A stretch of DNA of 60,047 bases. Origin: Armatimonadota bacterium (GTDB lineage: Bacteria; Armatimonadota; Fimbriimonadia; Fimbriimonadales; ATM1). Within the stretch, counting starts at the first letter, position 1. Each line of letters starts with the position of its first letter. The notes beneath the pieces were generated by a model. The model had not been told where the DNA came from, did not search any database, and saw only the letters and a program-made list of their open reading frames with translations. The stretch spans positions 1 to 60,047 of the forward strand of contig JAJPJR010000049.1 of assembly GCA_021324165.1 (NCBI GenBank). The letters are read 5' to 3'. Position numbers and translations under genes: made by a program. Shown here piece by piece: positions 40,646 to 48,615 of this stretch.

Positions 40646-41379
40646 AAGTTCTGGATGCGATTGCGCGGCTTGGCACCCGAGGCTTGGGCAAGAAGTGGCT
40701 GAGGTTTGTTTGCAGGCAGCGGCCCGAGGCGGTTGTCCGCGCTCTGAGCATCCAAGTTCCGCTGCTGAAGAGTTGTGTTCTTCCCACCGGCCGTGACCTC
40801 GGATTTGAAGATTGCGGTTTTCTGTTCTTTTTACATTCAGCGAATCGCGGCGTTTTGCGGATGGATTTCGATGAGGCAGGGTATCTGTTCAAAATCGCGA
40901 GGTCGCTTGCGGCGCCGAATATTTTTGAAATCGGGCGGCTGCAAGGCGGCACCGTGCTGCTGCTTGCCATCGCTGCGGATGAAAACGCGCGCATCACGTC
41001 GGTAGATATTGAACCGTGGGATGACGAAGAACTGATGCGGGCGCTTGCAGATCTCGGCGCTCACGAACGCGTAACACTTTTGACATGCGATGCGAATTCG
41101 CTCGATCCGCTGCCTGAAACTTATGATCTGATCTTGATTGACGGCGACCACCGATACGAAGGTGTGAAAAAAGATTTCGAGCGGTGGAAAACCGCCTTGA
41201 AGCCTGGAGGACATCTGCTGTTTCACGACGCCGCCAACGCGCGGAGATTCGCCACCGGCAACCCCGACGTGATGCGGCTTGTTGCGGAGGTGTCGCTGAC
41301 CCATGCCGACCAGTTGAGGCGCCAGCCTGACGTCGGCTCGATTGTGCACTTTGTCCGCACCCAGGCGCCCTGGGAGTAG
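40642..41379 (+). CDS. Class I SAM-dependent methyltransferase
   Basis: GTG 40642, overlapping the upstream stop, gives 245 residues. The N-terminal 80 residues are helical. The Rossmann part has NIFEIGRLQGGTVLLLA (motif I, with Ile-Gly-Arg in place of the usual Gly-rich turn), ITSVDIEP (acidic residue for SAM ribose), LTCDANSL and YDLILIDGDHRYEGVKKDF, then LKPGGHLLFHDA. This is the pattern of the Methyltransf_24/CmcI-type group. The substrate is unknown. It is coupled to the MmgE/PrpD gene. Confidence 0.82.
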   Translation: MKVLDAIARLGTRGLGKKWLRFVCRQRPEAVVRALSIQVPLLKSCVLPTGRDLGFEDCGFLFFLHSANRGVLRMDFDEAGYLFKIARSLAAPNIFEIGRLQGGTVLLLAIAADENARITSVDIEPWDDEELMRALADLGAHERVTLLTCDANSLDPLPETYDLILIDGDHRYEGVKKDFERWKTALKPGGHLLFHDAANARRFATGNPDVMRLVAEVSLTHADQLRRQPDVGSIVHFVRTQAPWE

Positions 41380-41424
41380 GGTGAACAGAGCGCGAGGAAA
41401 GCCGATAATTTGGGCTGAGCGCCT

Positions 41425-42180
41425 ATGCTTGCGATCTCCGTAGACAACTTGACCGTGGAATACCGGCGCGCCTTTTCAAAGCCGCTTGCGGCGGTTTCGG
41501 GGCTCAGTTTTTCGGTTGAGGCCGGCGAGATTGTGGGGTTTTTGGGGGTGAACGGGGCGGGCAAAACCTCGACGATCAAGGCCGTGATGGGATTCACTCC
41601 ACCCGCTGAAGGGCGGGTTTCGGTGTTTGGATTTGAAGCGGGCAGCATTCAGGCCAAGCGCAAAGTGGGCTTTCTGCCCGAAACCGCGATGTATTCACCA
41701 TATCTGACCCCGTTGGAAACGATGAATTTGTACGCCGATCTTCACGGAATCTCCGGCCCAGAAAAGAAGGTTAGGATTATTGAACTCTTGGAACGGGTTG
41801 GCATTTGCGAAAAAAGAAACGCGCTGAACAAACAGCTTTCAAAAGGGATGCTGCAAAGACTTGGCATTGCGCAGGCGTTGTTGGGATCGCCCGAACTGTT
41901 GGTGCTGGATGAGGTGTCTTCTGGCTTAGACCCGATCGGCCGCCGCGATTTGCGAAAAGTTTTGAATGAGGAACGTGAGCGCGGCACCACGGTGTTCTTT
42001 TCTTCTCACAATTTGGGAGAAGTTGAGCTGTTGTGCGACCGGATTTTGATCATTCATAAAGGAAAACTGGTCGTTGAAAACAAAATCGAAGAGATTCGCG
42101 ATAGCGTGGATTCGCTTGAGGAGTATTTTGTGAGCGTTGTGGAGGGGCATTTCGAACCGACGTTGGAGCGTGCGGCATGA
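41425..42180 (+). CDS. ABC transporter ATP-binding protein
   Basis: There are 251 residues. Walker A is GVNGAGKTS (residues 43-51), the Q-loop VGFLPE, the signature LSKGMLQRL, Walker B LLVLDEVSSGLDP and the H-loop SSHNLGE. The signature starts LSKG rather than LSGG, as in several ABC-2 exporters. The short 3' tail (about 215-251) belongs to the same class. The permease gene follows with a 4-base overlap. No Shine-Dalgarno sequence precedes the ATG; GATAAT lies 14 bases upstream, so the leader is short. Confidence 0.95.
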   Translation: MLAISVDNLTVEYRRAFSKPLAAVSGLSFSVEAGEIVGFLGVNGAGKTSTIKAVMGFTPPAEGRVSVFGFEAGSIQAKRKVGFLPETAMYSPYLTPLETMNLYADLHGISGPEKKVRIIELLERVGICEKRNALNKQLSKGMLQRLGIAQALLGSPELLVLDEVSSGLDPIGRRDLRKVLNEERERGTTVFFSSHNLGEVELLCDRILIIHKGKLVVENKIEEIRDSVDSLEEYFVSVVEGHFEPTLERAA

Positions 42181-42953
42181 CACAAACCGTTCGCATCTGT
42201 TCTGCCTTCACTCGAACAAGTTTTTTGGAGATGATTCGCCGGAAGGATTTCTATGCGATAGGAATCTTGATGCTGGTGATGGTAGCCGGCGCCGGCACGT
42301 TTGGGTTTTTTGGAGTTCGCGGATTGAGCGTGTTTGTACGCGACGTGGCGTTCACCGCCATCGGCCTGTTTTCGACGATTTTCGCCGTGATGGCGAGTGC
42401 GCGCCAGATTACTGAAGAGATTTCGCGCAAAACGCTGTATCCGCTGCTCGCCCGGCCGATCACCCGCTGGCAGCTGATTTTTGGCAAATGGGCGGCCGCG
42501 TGGGTGATATCGTCGGCGGCGTTTCTTGCGTTTTCTGTCATCGGAATCGCTCTGCTTACGGTGTTTTCCGTGCCGGTAACGGCGATCTTCTTGCAATATC
42601 TGATTCTCAAAATCATCGGCTTGGCATGGCTTTGCGGATTGACGATTGCGCTTTCGCTTTATGCCACTCCTGCGGCGGCTATTACGCTTTCGCTCATCAT
42701 CTGTTTCGGTTCGTCAGCATGCGGTCGGATTGTGCTCTTAGCGAATGCGGATCATCCGATGTCAACGTTCGGGCTTAACGTTGCGTATTCACTGCTTCCC
42801 CATTACGACTATTTTGATTTGGGCGCAAAGGCCACCTATGCCTGGCCGATGATTCCTTGGTGGGTCATCGGCGCGCTGCTGGCTTATTCTGCGTTGCACG
42901 GAGCGGCGATGCTGCTGCTGGGTTATGTCCGGTTTCGCAGCCAGCCGATTTAG
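42177..42953 (+). CDS. ABC-2-type transporter permease
   Basis: There are 258 residues with six hydrophobic segments. The N-terminal cytoplasmic stretch ends in TSFLEMIRRKDFYAI, then GILMLVMVAGAGTFGFFG. The loop ARQITEEISRKTLYPLLARPITRWQLIFGKW is the usual ABC-2 coupling element. It pairs with the ATPase encoded upstream (overlap 42177-42180) and is followed after 3 bases by the TPR-like gene. The substrate is unknown. Confidence 0.9.
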   Translation: MTQTVRICSAFTRTSFLEMIRRKDFYAIGILMLVMVAGAGTFGFFGVRGLSVFVRDVAFTAIGLFSTIFAVMASARQITEEISRKTLYPLLARPITRWQLIFGKWAAAWVISSAAFLAFSVIGIALLTVFSVPVTAIFLQYLILKIIGLAWLCGLTIALSLYATPAAAITLSLIICFGSSACGRIVLLANADHPMSTFGLNVAYSLLPHYDYFDLGAKATYAWPMIPWWVIGALLAYSALHGAAMLLLGYVRFRSQPI

Positions 42954-42956
42954 AAA

Positions 42957-43814
42957 ATGAAAACCGTCTGTTTTGCTTTGGGGCTGGCGCTTGGTTCGGG
43001 CTGGATTGCTCACTTGACGCTTCCTGTGCAAAACCGCCAGCCCGATGCGGCGGAACTCGGAGAGCAGATGGAACAGAGCGCCACCGCTTCGATCGTCGGC
43101 GGATTTCGCTCCACAGTGTCGGGATATTTGTGGATGAAAGCGGATGAATATCTGCACGGCGGCGCAGCGATGCGCAGATTGACCGAAGGCGAAATGCGGC
43201 GCAACGACGCGCGGCTCGCTTCAACCCAAAGCCCGGACGGATCCGACCCGGTGCAGCATCACAACGAAACATCGGAAATCCCGCACCCGAACAATGACAA
43301 GCGGTTGGGTTGGGGCGAAATCGAACGCAGCGTTAAGCCTTGGGTGGATCCGAAGAACCATCGTCATGTGAACCTTCGGGAAACCATTCCGCTGTACCAG
43401 TTCATGACTTGGATTGACCCCACCTTCGTTTCCGCGTATGTGGTGGGCGCGCACGTTATTTACAGTTCCGACAAATCCAAGATTGGTGAAGTGATCGCAT
43501 GGCTGCACAAAGGCGTGCAGGCATCACCGAAGTCTGTTGCGCTTCAAACCGAACTTGGCAGATATCTGGCCGAAGCGCAAGGATTTGACGAAGCGCAGAA
43601 CTGTTTGCGTTCGGCCATCTCTATTGGAGAATCAGCGCAGGATTTGACCGCAGCTGAAGACGATGCGCTTCAAGACGCCTATCGCTGGATGATTCTGATT
43701 CAACGCAAGCTGAACAACAAAATAAGTGAGCGCGAATACGCATTGCGCGCTTTGAAGCGGTTCCCTAACGACCCGATCGCCCTGCATACCATCAATCCCA
43801 GCTACGGCCGGTAG
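42957..43814 (+). CDS. Membrane-anchored TPR-like protein linked to the ABC transporter
   Basis: There are 285 residues. Residues 3-20 form a signal anchor (VCFALGLALGSGWIAHL). The central part is polar, with a His-rich patch (PVQHHNETSEIPHPNN). Residues 140-285 hold helical repeats (IDPTFVSAYVVGAHVIY, VIAWLHKGVQASPKSVALQ, TELGRYLAEAQGFDEAQNCL) typical of TPR units. It starts 3 bases after the permease stop, so it is probably a periplasmic partner of that exporter. Confidence 0.76.
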   Translation: MKTVCFALGLALGSGWIAHLTLPVQNRQPDAAELGEQMEQSATASIVGGFRSTVSGYLWMKADEYLHGGAAMRRLTEGEMRRNDARLASTQSPDGSDPVQHHNETSEIPHPNNDKRLGWGEIERSVKPWVDPKNHRHVNLRETIPLYQFMTWIDPTFVSAYVVGAHVIYSSDKSKIGEVIAWLHKGVQASPKSVALQTELGRYLAEAQGFDEAQNCLRSAISIGESAQDLTAAEDDALQDAYRWMILIQRKLNNKISEREYALRALKRFPNDPIALHTINPSYGR

Positions 43815-43815
43815 T

Positions 43816-43837
43816 CATATCCAGATTTCTGGATATG
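43816..43837. promoter_or_regulatory. Perfect palindromic operator for the ArsR-type repressor
   Basis: CATATCCAGA-TT-TCTGGATATG is a perfect 10-2-10 inverted repeat. It lies just before a -10-like TATCCT (43841-43846) and overlaps the upstream candidate ATG at 43835. Position and symmetry fit the binding site of the repressor encoded directly downstream. Confidence 0.75.
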
Positions 43838-43852
43838 AGGTATCCTGCTTGT

Positions 43853-44236
43853 GTGCCTTCGCTGCATCTGTTCTGCCGCATGATGGCCGATGACATTCGG
43901 CTGCGCGTGCTGCGCATGCTCACCGAGTCGGATGCGTGCGTGTGCGAGCTGTCCGACGCGCTCGATCTGCCTCAATCCACGCTGTCCAATCACCTGGCGA
44001 AACTCCGCGCGGCAGGCATGGTTCGCATCCGCCGCGACGGCGCGTGGGTTTATTACGGCATAGCGCCCAAATGGTCAAAAACCGTTTCTGAAGCATTTCA
44101 TCTTTTTGGAAAGGACGACCAACTCCGCCAGCAGGTGAAGCAAGACAAGGCGCGGTTTCGCAAACGGCTCGCCATGAGAATCGGAGGCAAATGCTATCAC
44201 AGTTACGGTCAGCTGAATGCAAGGAGTCTGAAATGA
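43853..44236 (+). CDS. ArsR/SmtB-family metal-sensing repressor
   Basis: The first two frame starts are ATG 43835 and GTG 43853. I prefer GTG because the ATG lies inside the operator and a -10-like TATCCT sits 6 bases before the GTG. This gives 127 residues. The winged-helix core (RLRVLRMLTESDACVCELSD, LPQSTLSNHLAKLRAAGMV, GAWVYYG) carries the alpha-3 CxC motif (ACVCEL) found in metal- and arsenite-sensing members. It should release the operator on binding soft metal ions. The genes downstream are copper genes, so Cu(I) is the likely signal (inference). Stop and next ATG overlap. Confidence 0.88.
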   Translation: MPSLHLFCRMMADDIRLRVLRMLTESDACVCELSDALDLPQSTLSNHLAKLRAAGMVRIRRDGAWVYYGIAPKWSKTVSEAFHLFGKDDQLRQQVKQDKARFRKRLAMRIGGKCYHSYGQLNARSLK

Positions 44237-44442
44237 ACACCAATTTGAATTTGAAATCGAACGATATTCGCTGCGCCGGGTGCAAGGCGAGCATCGAACG
44301 GGTTGTGAGTGCCATCGGCGGCGTTGAGAACGTGAATGTGGACGTGGATACGCAATCCATTCACGTTTCGCTTCGCGATTCCGAGGCGGAACCCGCGGTG
44401 CGAGCGGCGATTAAAGAGGCGGGATTCGCACTTGAAAACTGA
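44233..44442 (+). CDS. CopZ-like heavy-metal-binding (HMA) chaperone
   Basis: ATG 44233 overlaps the repressor stop. There are 69 residues forming one ferredoxin-like HMA domain. The metal site reads IRCAGCKASIERVV (CxxC at residues 14-17) with the preceding Met of the usual GMxCxxC missing. Its end EAGFALEN is typical. It probably carries Cu(I) to the ATPase encoded 6 bases downstream. Confidence 0.88.
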   Translation: MNTNLNLKSNDIRCAGCKASIERVVSAIGGVENVNVDVDTQSIHVSLRDSEAEPAVRAAIKEAGFALEN

Positions 44443-44448
44443 TCTGAC

Positions 44449-46719
44449 ATGAACGATCTTGTTTTGGCTGCGCTTTTTGCAGCGAGTGCGGCGTTCGTTT
44501 TGTGGTGGTTTTTGTGGCCGATGCGGAGGACCCGCGCCGCAAAACCCGCTCCCGCAAGTTCAACCACCCTCCGTCACGAACTTCACATCGGCGGAATGCA
44601 TTGCGCGTCGTGTGTGGGGCGCGTTGAATCGTGCTTGATGAATGTGGAAGGAGTCGTATCGTCTTCGGTGAGCCTGCCCAGCGAAAGCGCCACGGTGATG
44701 GCCGATGAAGGCGTGCAGACCACCCACCTGATCGAGGCCGTTGAAAAGGCCGGCTACCACGCTGAACTGCGCAATGGCGATCACCACCATCACGAGCATC
44801 ACCATAGTCAGGAGGCGAAGACAGCTCGATTCAACTTCATCGTAGCCGCGGTTTTGTCTTCGCCCATTTTGCTGACTTCCATGCACATTCCCGGCATCCC
44901 GGAACTCCCCGCATTGATTCAGTTTTTGCTGGCGACGCCGGTTGTGGTGTTGTGCGGAAGACAGTTTTTCATTCGCGCCGCAAAATCAATCGCCGCGCGG
45001 AATGCCGATATGGATGTGTTGATCGCAATCGGAGTCGGCGCAGCCTATCTGTTTAGCATCGCGGCGTTGTTTTCTCATGCACATCTGCACGTCTATTTCG
45101 AAGCGGCCACTGCGATTGTTACGTTGGTTCTTTTGGGAAGGTTTTTGGAAGCGGTTTCCATGCGAAAAACCGGCGAAGCGATCCGTTCTCTTTTCGAACT
45201 TCAGCCCACAACTGCACTGCTCTGGAATGAGGGAGAGACCAAACTGGTACCGCTTGCCTCGATCAAAAAAGGCGACATTTTGGCAGCCCGGCCCGGCGAT
45301 CGGATTTCGGTTGACGGCCAAGTGATCGAGGGCGAATCGCAGCTGGATGAAAGCATGCTGTCTGGCGAAAGCATGCCTGTGGAAAAGGCTGCCGGAGACC
45401 GGGTGTTTGCAGGCACGATGAACGGAAGCGGCTGGATCAAGTTTGTGGCAACCGAAGTCGGCGAACACACAGCGCTTGCGCAGATCATCCGGGCCGTTTC
45501 GAATGCGCAAAACTCGAAAGCCGCCATTCAATCGTTGGCCGACAAAATCACGTCGGTGTTCATTCCAGCGGCGCTGCTGGTTGCGCTGGGCACGTTTTTT
45601 GGCTGGCTGATGTTTTCGGGCGCGTTCGATACGGCGGTCATCAATTCGGTTGCGGTGCTGATCATCGCTTGTCCGTGCGCGATGGGGTTGGCAACTCCGG
45701 TGGCGATTGTTGTGGGTGTGGGCCGTGCGGCCCAAATGGGGGTCTTGCCGCAAAACGCCCACGCTCTTGAAACCCTTGCGCGAACAAACATGATCGTCTT
45801 TGACAAGACAGGAACCATCACACGCGGGAAACCGACGCTCACGGATGTCGCAAGTTCGCAGATTTCCGAAAACGATGCGCTTGCCGTTGCCGCTGCCCTC
45901 GAATCGCGGAGTGAACACCCCATCGCCAAAGCGATTATCGAAGCCGCGCGTCAGCGCAACATTCAGCCGCAGCCGATCGAGAGTTTCCAGGCTCAGGCAG
46001 GCAGCGGCGTGATCGGCGTTTTGCACGGAAAATCCGTGGGCCTTGGCAGTCAAAAGTTTGCGGAATCCATCGGGGTGAGCCTCGACGGAATTCAAGAGCC
46101 CGCAAACAAGAGCGCAAAGCTGGGCAACACCGTGGTCATTCTGTGGCAGGACAACGTTGCGCTCGCGGCGTTTGGCATATCGGACATTCCAAAGAGCGAG
46201 GCTCGACACGCTGTAGAAACGTTGAAACACCTCGGCCTGCGAACCGTGCTGATGACGGGCGATTCCCACGTGAGCGCGGAAACGATCGCCGCGCAAGTTG
46301 GCATCCAATCCGTGCTTGCGGAACTTCGCCCCGAAGATAAAAGCGAAGAGATCGCAAAACTGCAGCGGCAAGGAGAACGGGTTGCGATGGTAGGCGACGG
46401 AATCAACGACTCTCCGGCGTTGGCCCAAGCCGATGTGGGAATTGCGATGGGTTCGGGCTCCGACATCGCGCTTGAAACTTCCGATATCACGATCGTGCGA
46501 TCCAATTTAGACGCGATTCCCGAAGCCGTCCGCCTGAGCCGAGCCGTGCTCAAAGTCATTAAACAAAACCTGTTTTTTGCGTTCTTTTATAACTCATTGG
46601 CGATACCGTTGGCCGCACTTGGGTTTCTCAATCCGATGATCGGAGCCGCCGCTATGGCGCTGTCGGATATCTGCGTCGTGGGCAACGCACTAAGGCTGAG
46701 AGCGTTTCGTCCGCGGTAA
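44449..46719 (+). CDS. copA: Copper-translocating P1B-type ATPase with N-terminal membrane segment
   Basis: There are 756 residues. Unlike most CopA proteins it begins with a membrane helix (VLAALFAASAAFVLWWFLW) before a single HMA domain (IGGMHCASCVGRVESC, residues 44-59) and a His-rich tract (DHHHHEHHHSQ). The P-type core is complete: the ion site CPCAMGLATP, the phosphorylation site DKTGTITRGKP, the SEHP nucleotide site and GDGINDSPALAQADVG. The TM7 YN pair is kept (FFYNSLAIP). The TM8 motif usually MxxSS reads MALSD. It exports Cu(I) from the cytoplasm. Confidence 0.93.
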   Translation: MNDLVLAALFAASAAFVLWWFLWPMRRTRAAKPAPASSTTLRHELHIGGMHCASCVGRVESCLMNVEGVVSSSVSLPSESATVMADEGVQTTHLIEAVEKAGYHAELRNGDHHHHEHHHSQEAKTARFNFIVAAVLSSPILLTSMHIPGIPELPALIQFLLATPVVVLCGRQFFIRAAKSIAARNADMDVLIAIGVGAAYLFSIAALFSHAHLHVYFEAATAIVTLVLLGRFLEAVSMRKTGEAIRSLFELQPTTALLWNEGETKLVPLASIKKGDILAARPGDRISVDGQVIEGESQLDESMLSGESMPVEKAAGDRVFAGTMNGSGWIKFVATEVGEHTALAQIIRAVSNAQNSKAAIQSLADKITSVFIPAALLVALGTFFGWLMFSGAFDTAVINSVAVLIIACPCAMGLATPVAIVVGVGRAAQMGVLPQNAHALETLARTNMIVFDKTGTITRGKPTLTDVASSQISENDALAVAAALESRSEHPIAKAIIEAARQRNIQPQPIESFQAQAGSGVIGVLHGKSVGLGSQKFAESIGVSLDGIQEPANKSAKLGNTVVILWQDNVALAAFGISDIPKSEARHAVETLKHLGLRTVLMTGDSHVSAETIAAQVGIQSVLAELRPEDKSEEIAKLQRQGERVAMVGDGINDSPALAQADVGIAMGSGSDIALETSDITIVRSNLDAIPEAVRLSRAVLKVIKQNLFFAFFYNSLAIPLAALGFLNPMIGAAAMALSDICVVGNALRLRAFRPR

Positions 46720-46737
46720 CATTGCCGCAAATGTTAC
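46716..46737. promoter_or_regulatory. Inverted repeat at the copA/barrel junction
   Basis: GTAACATT-GCCGCA-AATGTTAC is an 8-6-8 perfect inverted repeat. It contains the copA stop codon and the likely ATG (46731) of the next gene. It could be an mRNA hairpin limiting translation of that gene, or a protein-binding site. Confidence 0.5.
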
Positions 46738-47603
46738 GGTTTGGCGCAAGCGGCATCGCACTTCTGATCGGTGCAGCGGCGACAGCGCAGGCGCCGACGG
46801 TCACGTTTGGGCTCGACCTGAATCCGCGAGTAGGTTTGGACAGTTCGGGAAACCAGATTTTTCGATGGAACGACGATGTCGGCAACTTTTCCAGGGTTCG
46901 GTTTTCCGCTAATTTTGAAAACGAATTGCACGTAAGGGTGTTTCAAAAACTGGAACGCATCCACAACGACCCCGATACATCAACGCTGGATGAGGCGTAC
47001 GTGGAACGGCCGGGCGATTGGAGAATCGGCAAACAGGTGCTCCCTTTTGGTTCGGGCCGCATTTTCAAAGATTCGGCGCTTGCCGCCAAACTCGACCTCG
47101 ATCTGATCGTGGCCGATCTGCCGATCAGCCTTGCCTATGCGAATTCCGAAGACAGACAAAAAGGGTTTACGGCGAGGTTTGGCGATAACGTTGGTGTTTC
47201 CATCGCCGTTGGCGACCGATTTGGAATCAACGCCGCGTCTTTTACGCAGATTCGGCCCCCAGACGAAACGGATCGAAGGCGAAGAGGGTACGGCTTGATG
47301 TATGGCGCCGACGTGACAAAAAAAACCGAAGGGTGGACGCTCGCCGCCGAATGGATCCGCCTGCGAAACGGAGAGACGACGTTCGATGAAGATGAAGATG
47401 TGGTAGACGGGCTGCTTTCGTACCAGTTTCCTTATGGGCCTTTGGTTCAGGCCGAGGCCACTGCGCTTGTTTCCAGCAACAGATTCAACTATGCGATTGC
47501 GGCGGAAGTCCCAATCGCCTCAAACGCGTTCCTCGCGCCGAGCGTAAGGTACTTCGACAAACGGGGATGGACGGCTTCGGTCGTGTTGAGAGTTCGACTA
47601 TGA
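46731..47603 (+). CDS. Outer-membrane beta-barrel (porin-like) protein
   Basis: I take ATG 46731 (290 residues) over a TTG at 46722. Signal peptide 1-20 ends in ATAQA. The mature chain is a run of amphipathic strands with alternating aromatics, for example VRFSANFENELHVRVFQKL, WRIGKQVLPFGSG, YGLMYGADVTKK and WTLAAEWIRLR, and it ends in SVVLRVRL with a hydrophobic final strand. This is as expected for a barrel of about 14-16 strands. Position behind copA suggests a role in copper efflux or envelope adaptation, which is inference. The stop overlaps the next ATG. Confidence 0.75.
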   Translation: MLRFGASGIALLIGAAATAQAPTVTFGLDLNPRVGLDSSGNQIFRWNDDVGNFSRVRFSANFENELHVRVFQKLERIHNDPDTSTLDEAYVERPGDWRIGKQVLPFGSGRIFKDSALAAKLDLDLIVADLPISLAYANSEDRQKGFTARFGDNVGVSIAVGDRFGINAASFTQIRPPDETDRRRRGYGLMYGADVTKKTEGWTLAAEWIRLRNGETTFDEDEDVVDGLLSYQFPYGPLVQAEATALVSSNRFNYAIAAEVPIASNAFLAPSVRYFDKRGWTASVVLRVRL

Positions 47604-48208
47604 GAATCGCATCGGCGGCAATTGCGGGAGTTATTGGGGCGGCGATCGGCTGGACATTCGGGCCGATTGCGGCGGCCGCGCTCGGAGGTCTGGCAGCGGT
47701 TGCCGCGCTGTTCGTGAACTTTGCGGCGGTGGATGCAAAAAAGCGGCTGGATGAACTGAGCATTGACAACGTGAGCCTGGCAGCCCGGCCGCGGCTGGTA
47801 TCCGTTTTCAAACTCCACCGCGAGATTTGCGAACTGCTGACAACGCATGCGCAAAACCCCGTTGTGGCGGCGCTTTCTGCCGATCTGAAAACCGAAATTG
47901 ATACCACGCTCAGGCGCGCAGTTGATCTTTCAGAAGCCCGCTGCAAAATCGCCAAACTTACCGAAGCCGATTCGGCGCTCGAAGCGAAATATCAAGAAGC
48001 GACAACAAAAATGGACGGTGCGCTCGCTGACGCCGAAAGCGCGCTTTCTCAATTGCGGTCAAAGATTCTGATGACCGTCGCTGAATCGGTTTCCGAAATT
48101 GAACAGTCCAAAGAACCGCTGTCGGAGTTCAGCGACCGTCTGCAGCGCATCGGCAAAACCATGGAAGATTCCGTGCAGGAACTCAACATCGGCGGTGGCA
48201 TTCGGTGA
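47600..48208 (+). CDS. Membrane-anchored coiled-coil protein
   Basis: ATG 47600 overlaps the barrel stop. There are 202 residues. Two hydrophobic stretches at 3-20 and 24-41 (AAIAGVIGAAIGWTFGP, ALGGLAAVAALFVNF) form a hairpin anchor. The remaining 160 residues are highly charged heptad-like helices (LTEADSALEAKYQEATTK, VAESVSEIEQSKEPLSEFSD). No known family is recognised. It is coupled to the J-like gene by a 4-base overlap. Confidence 0.72.
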   Translation: MRIASAAIAGVIGAAIGWTFGPIAAAALGGLAAVAALFVNFAAVDAKKRLDELSIDNVSLAARPRLVSVFKLHREICELLTTHAQNPVVAALSADLKTEIDTTLRRAVDLSEARCKIAKLTEADSALEAKYQEATTKMDGALADAESALSQLRSKILMTVAESVSEIEQSKEPLSEFSDRLQRIGKTMEDSVQELNIGGGIR

Positions 48209-48615
48209 GCCTTGGCAAGCGCGCCTACGACCTGCTGAGGGCGTATGTCGGCCAGCAGCTCGAGCGCATCGAATCGGTGTTCGAGCGCGACGCCCGCTCC
48301 GAACTCGACGACTATTTGAATCCGGAAACGAGGCCGGTGCAGGAAGTCCCGAAGCCCGCGCCTGCGCCCGAACAGAACATGACCGCGGCGACCGCAGCGC
48401 GCATCCTCAATCTTGGCGCGAACGCAACGCTCGAAGATCTTCACCGAGAATACAAACGGCTGAGCGAACGATCACTGCCCGCAAACTTTCCCGAAGGATC
48501 GGAAGAGCGCAAAAAAGCCGCGATCGTTCACCTGCGCGTGCAGGAAGCGTATGAGATTCTGCTGCCCGTGATGGATTCCCGGCTCAGACGGTTTCAAAAT
48601 CTCGACTTGGACTAA
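48205..48615 (+). CDS. Small J-domain-like protein without HPD motif
   Basis: GTG 48205 overlaps the preceding stop. There are 136 residues. The N-terminal 45 residues are helical, followed by a Pro-rich linker (VPKPAPAPEQN). Residues 60-125 follow the J-domain helix pattern (AARILNLGANATLEDLHREYKRL, VHLRVQEAYEIL), but the HPD loop between helices 2 and 3 is absent (SLPANFPEGSEE instead). It could not stimulate Hsp70 in the usual way. Its 3' end overlaps the convergent oxidoreductase gene by 32 bases. Confidence 0.62.
   Translation: MSLGKRAYDLLRAYVGQQLERIESVFERDARSELDDYLNPETRPVQEVPKPAPAPEQNMTAATAARILNLGANATLEDLHREYKRLSERSLPANFPEGSEERKKAAIVHLRVQEAYEILLPVMDSRLRRFQNLDLD

Noticed and set aside
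43835-43837. ATG as the start of the ArsR-type gene
   Set aside because: It lies inside the palindromic operator and upstream of the likely transcription start; GTG 43853 fits better, though ATG cannot be excluded.
44986-46428. 480-residue minus-strand frame inside copA
   Set aside because: Arg/His-rich shadow of a P-type ATPase with all catalytic motifs on the plus strand.
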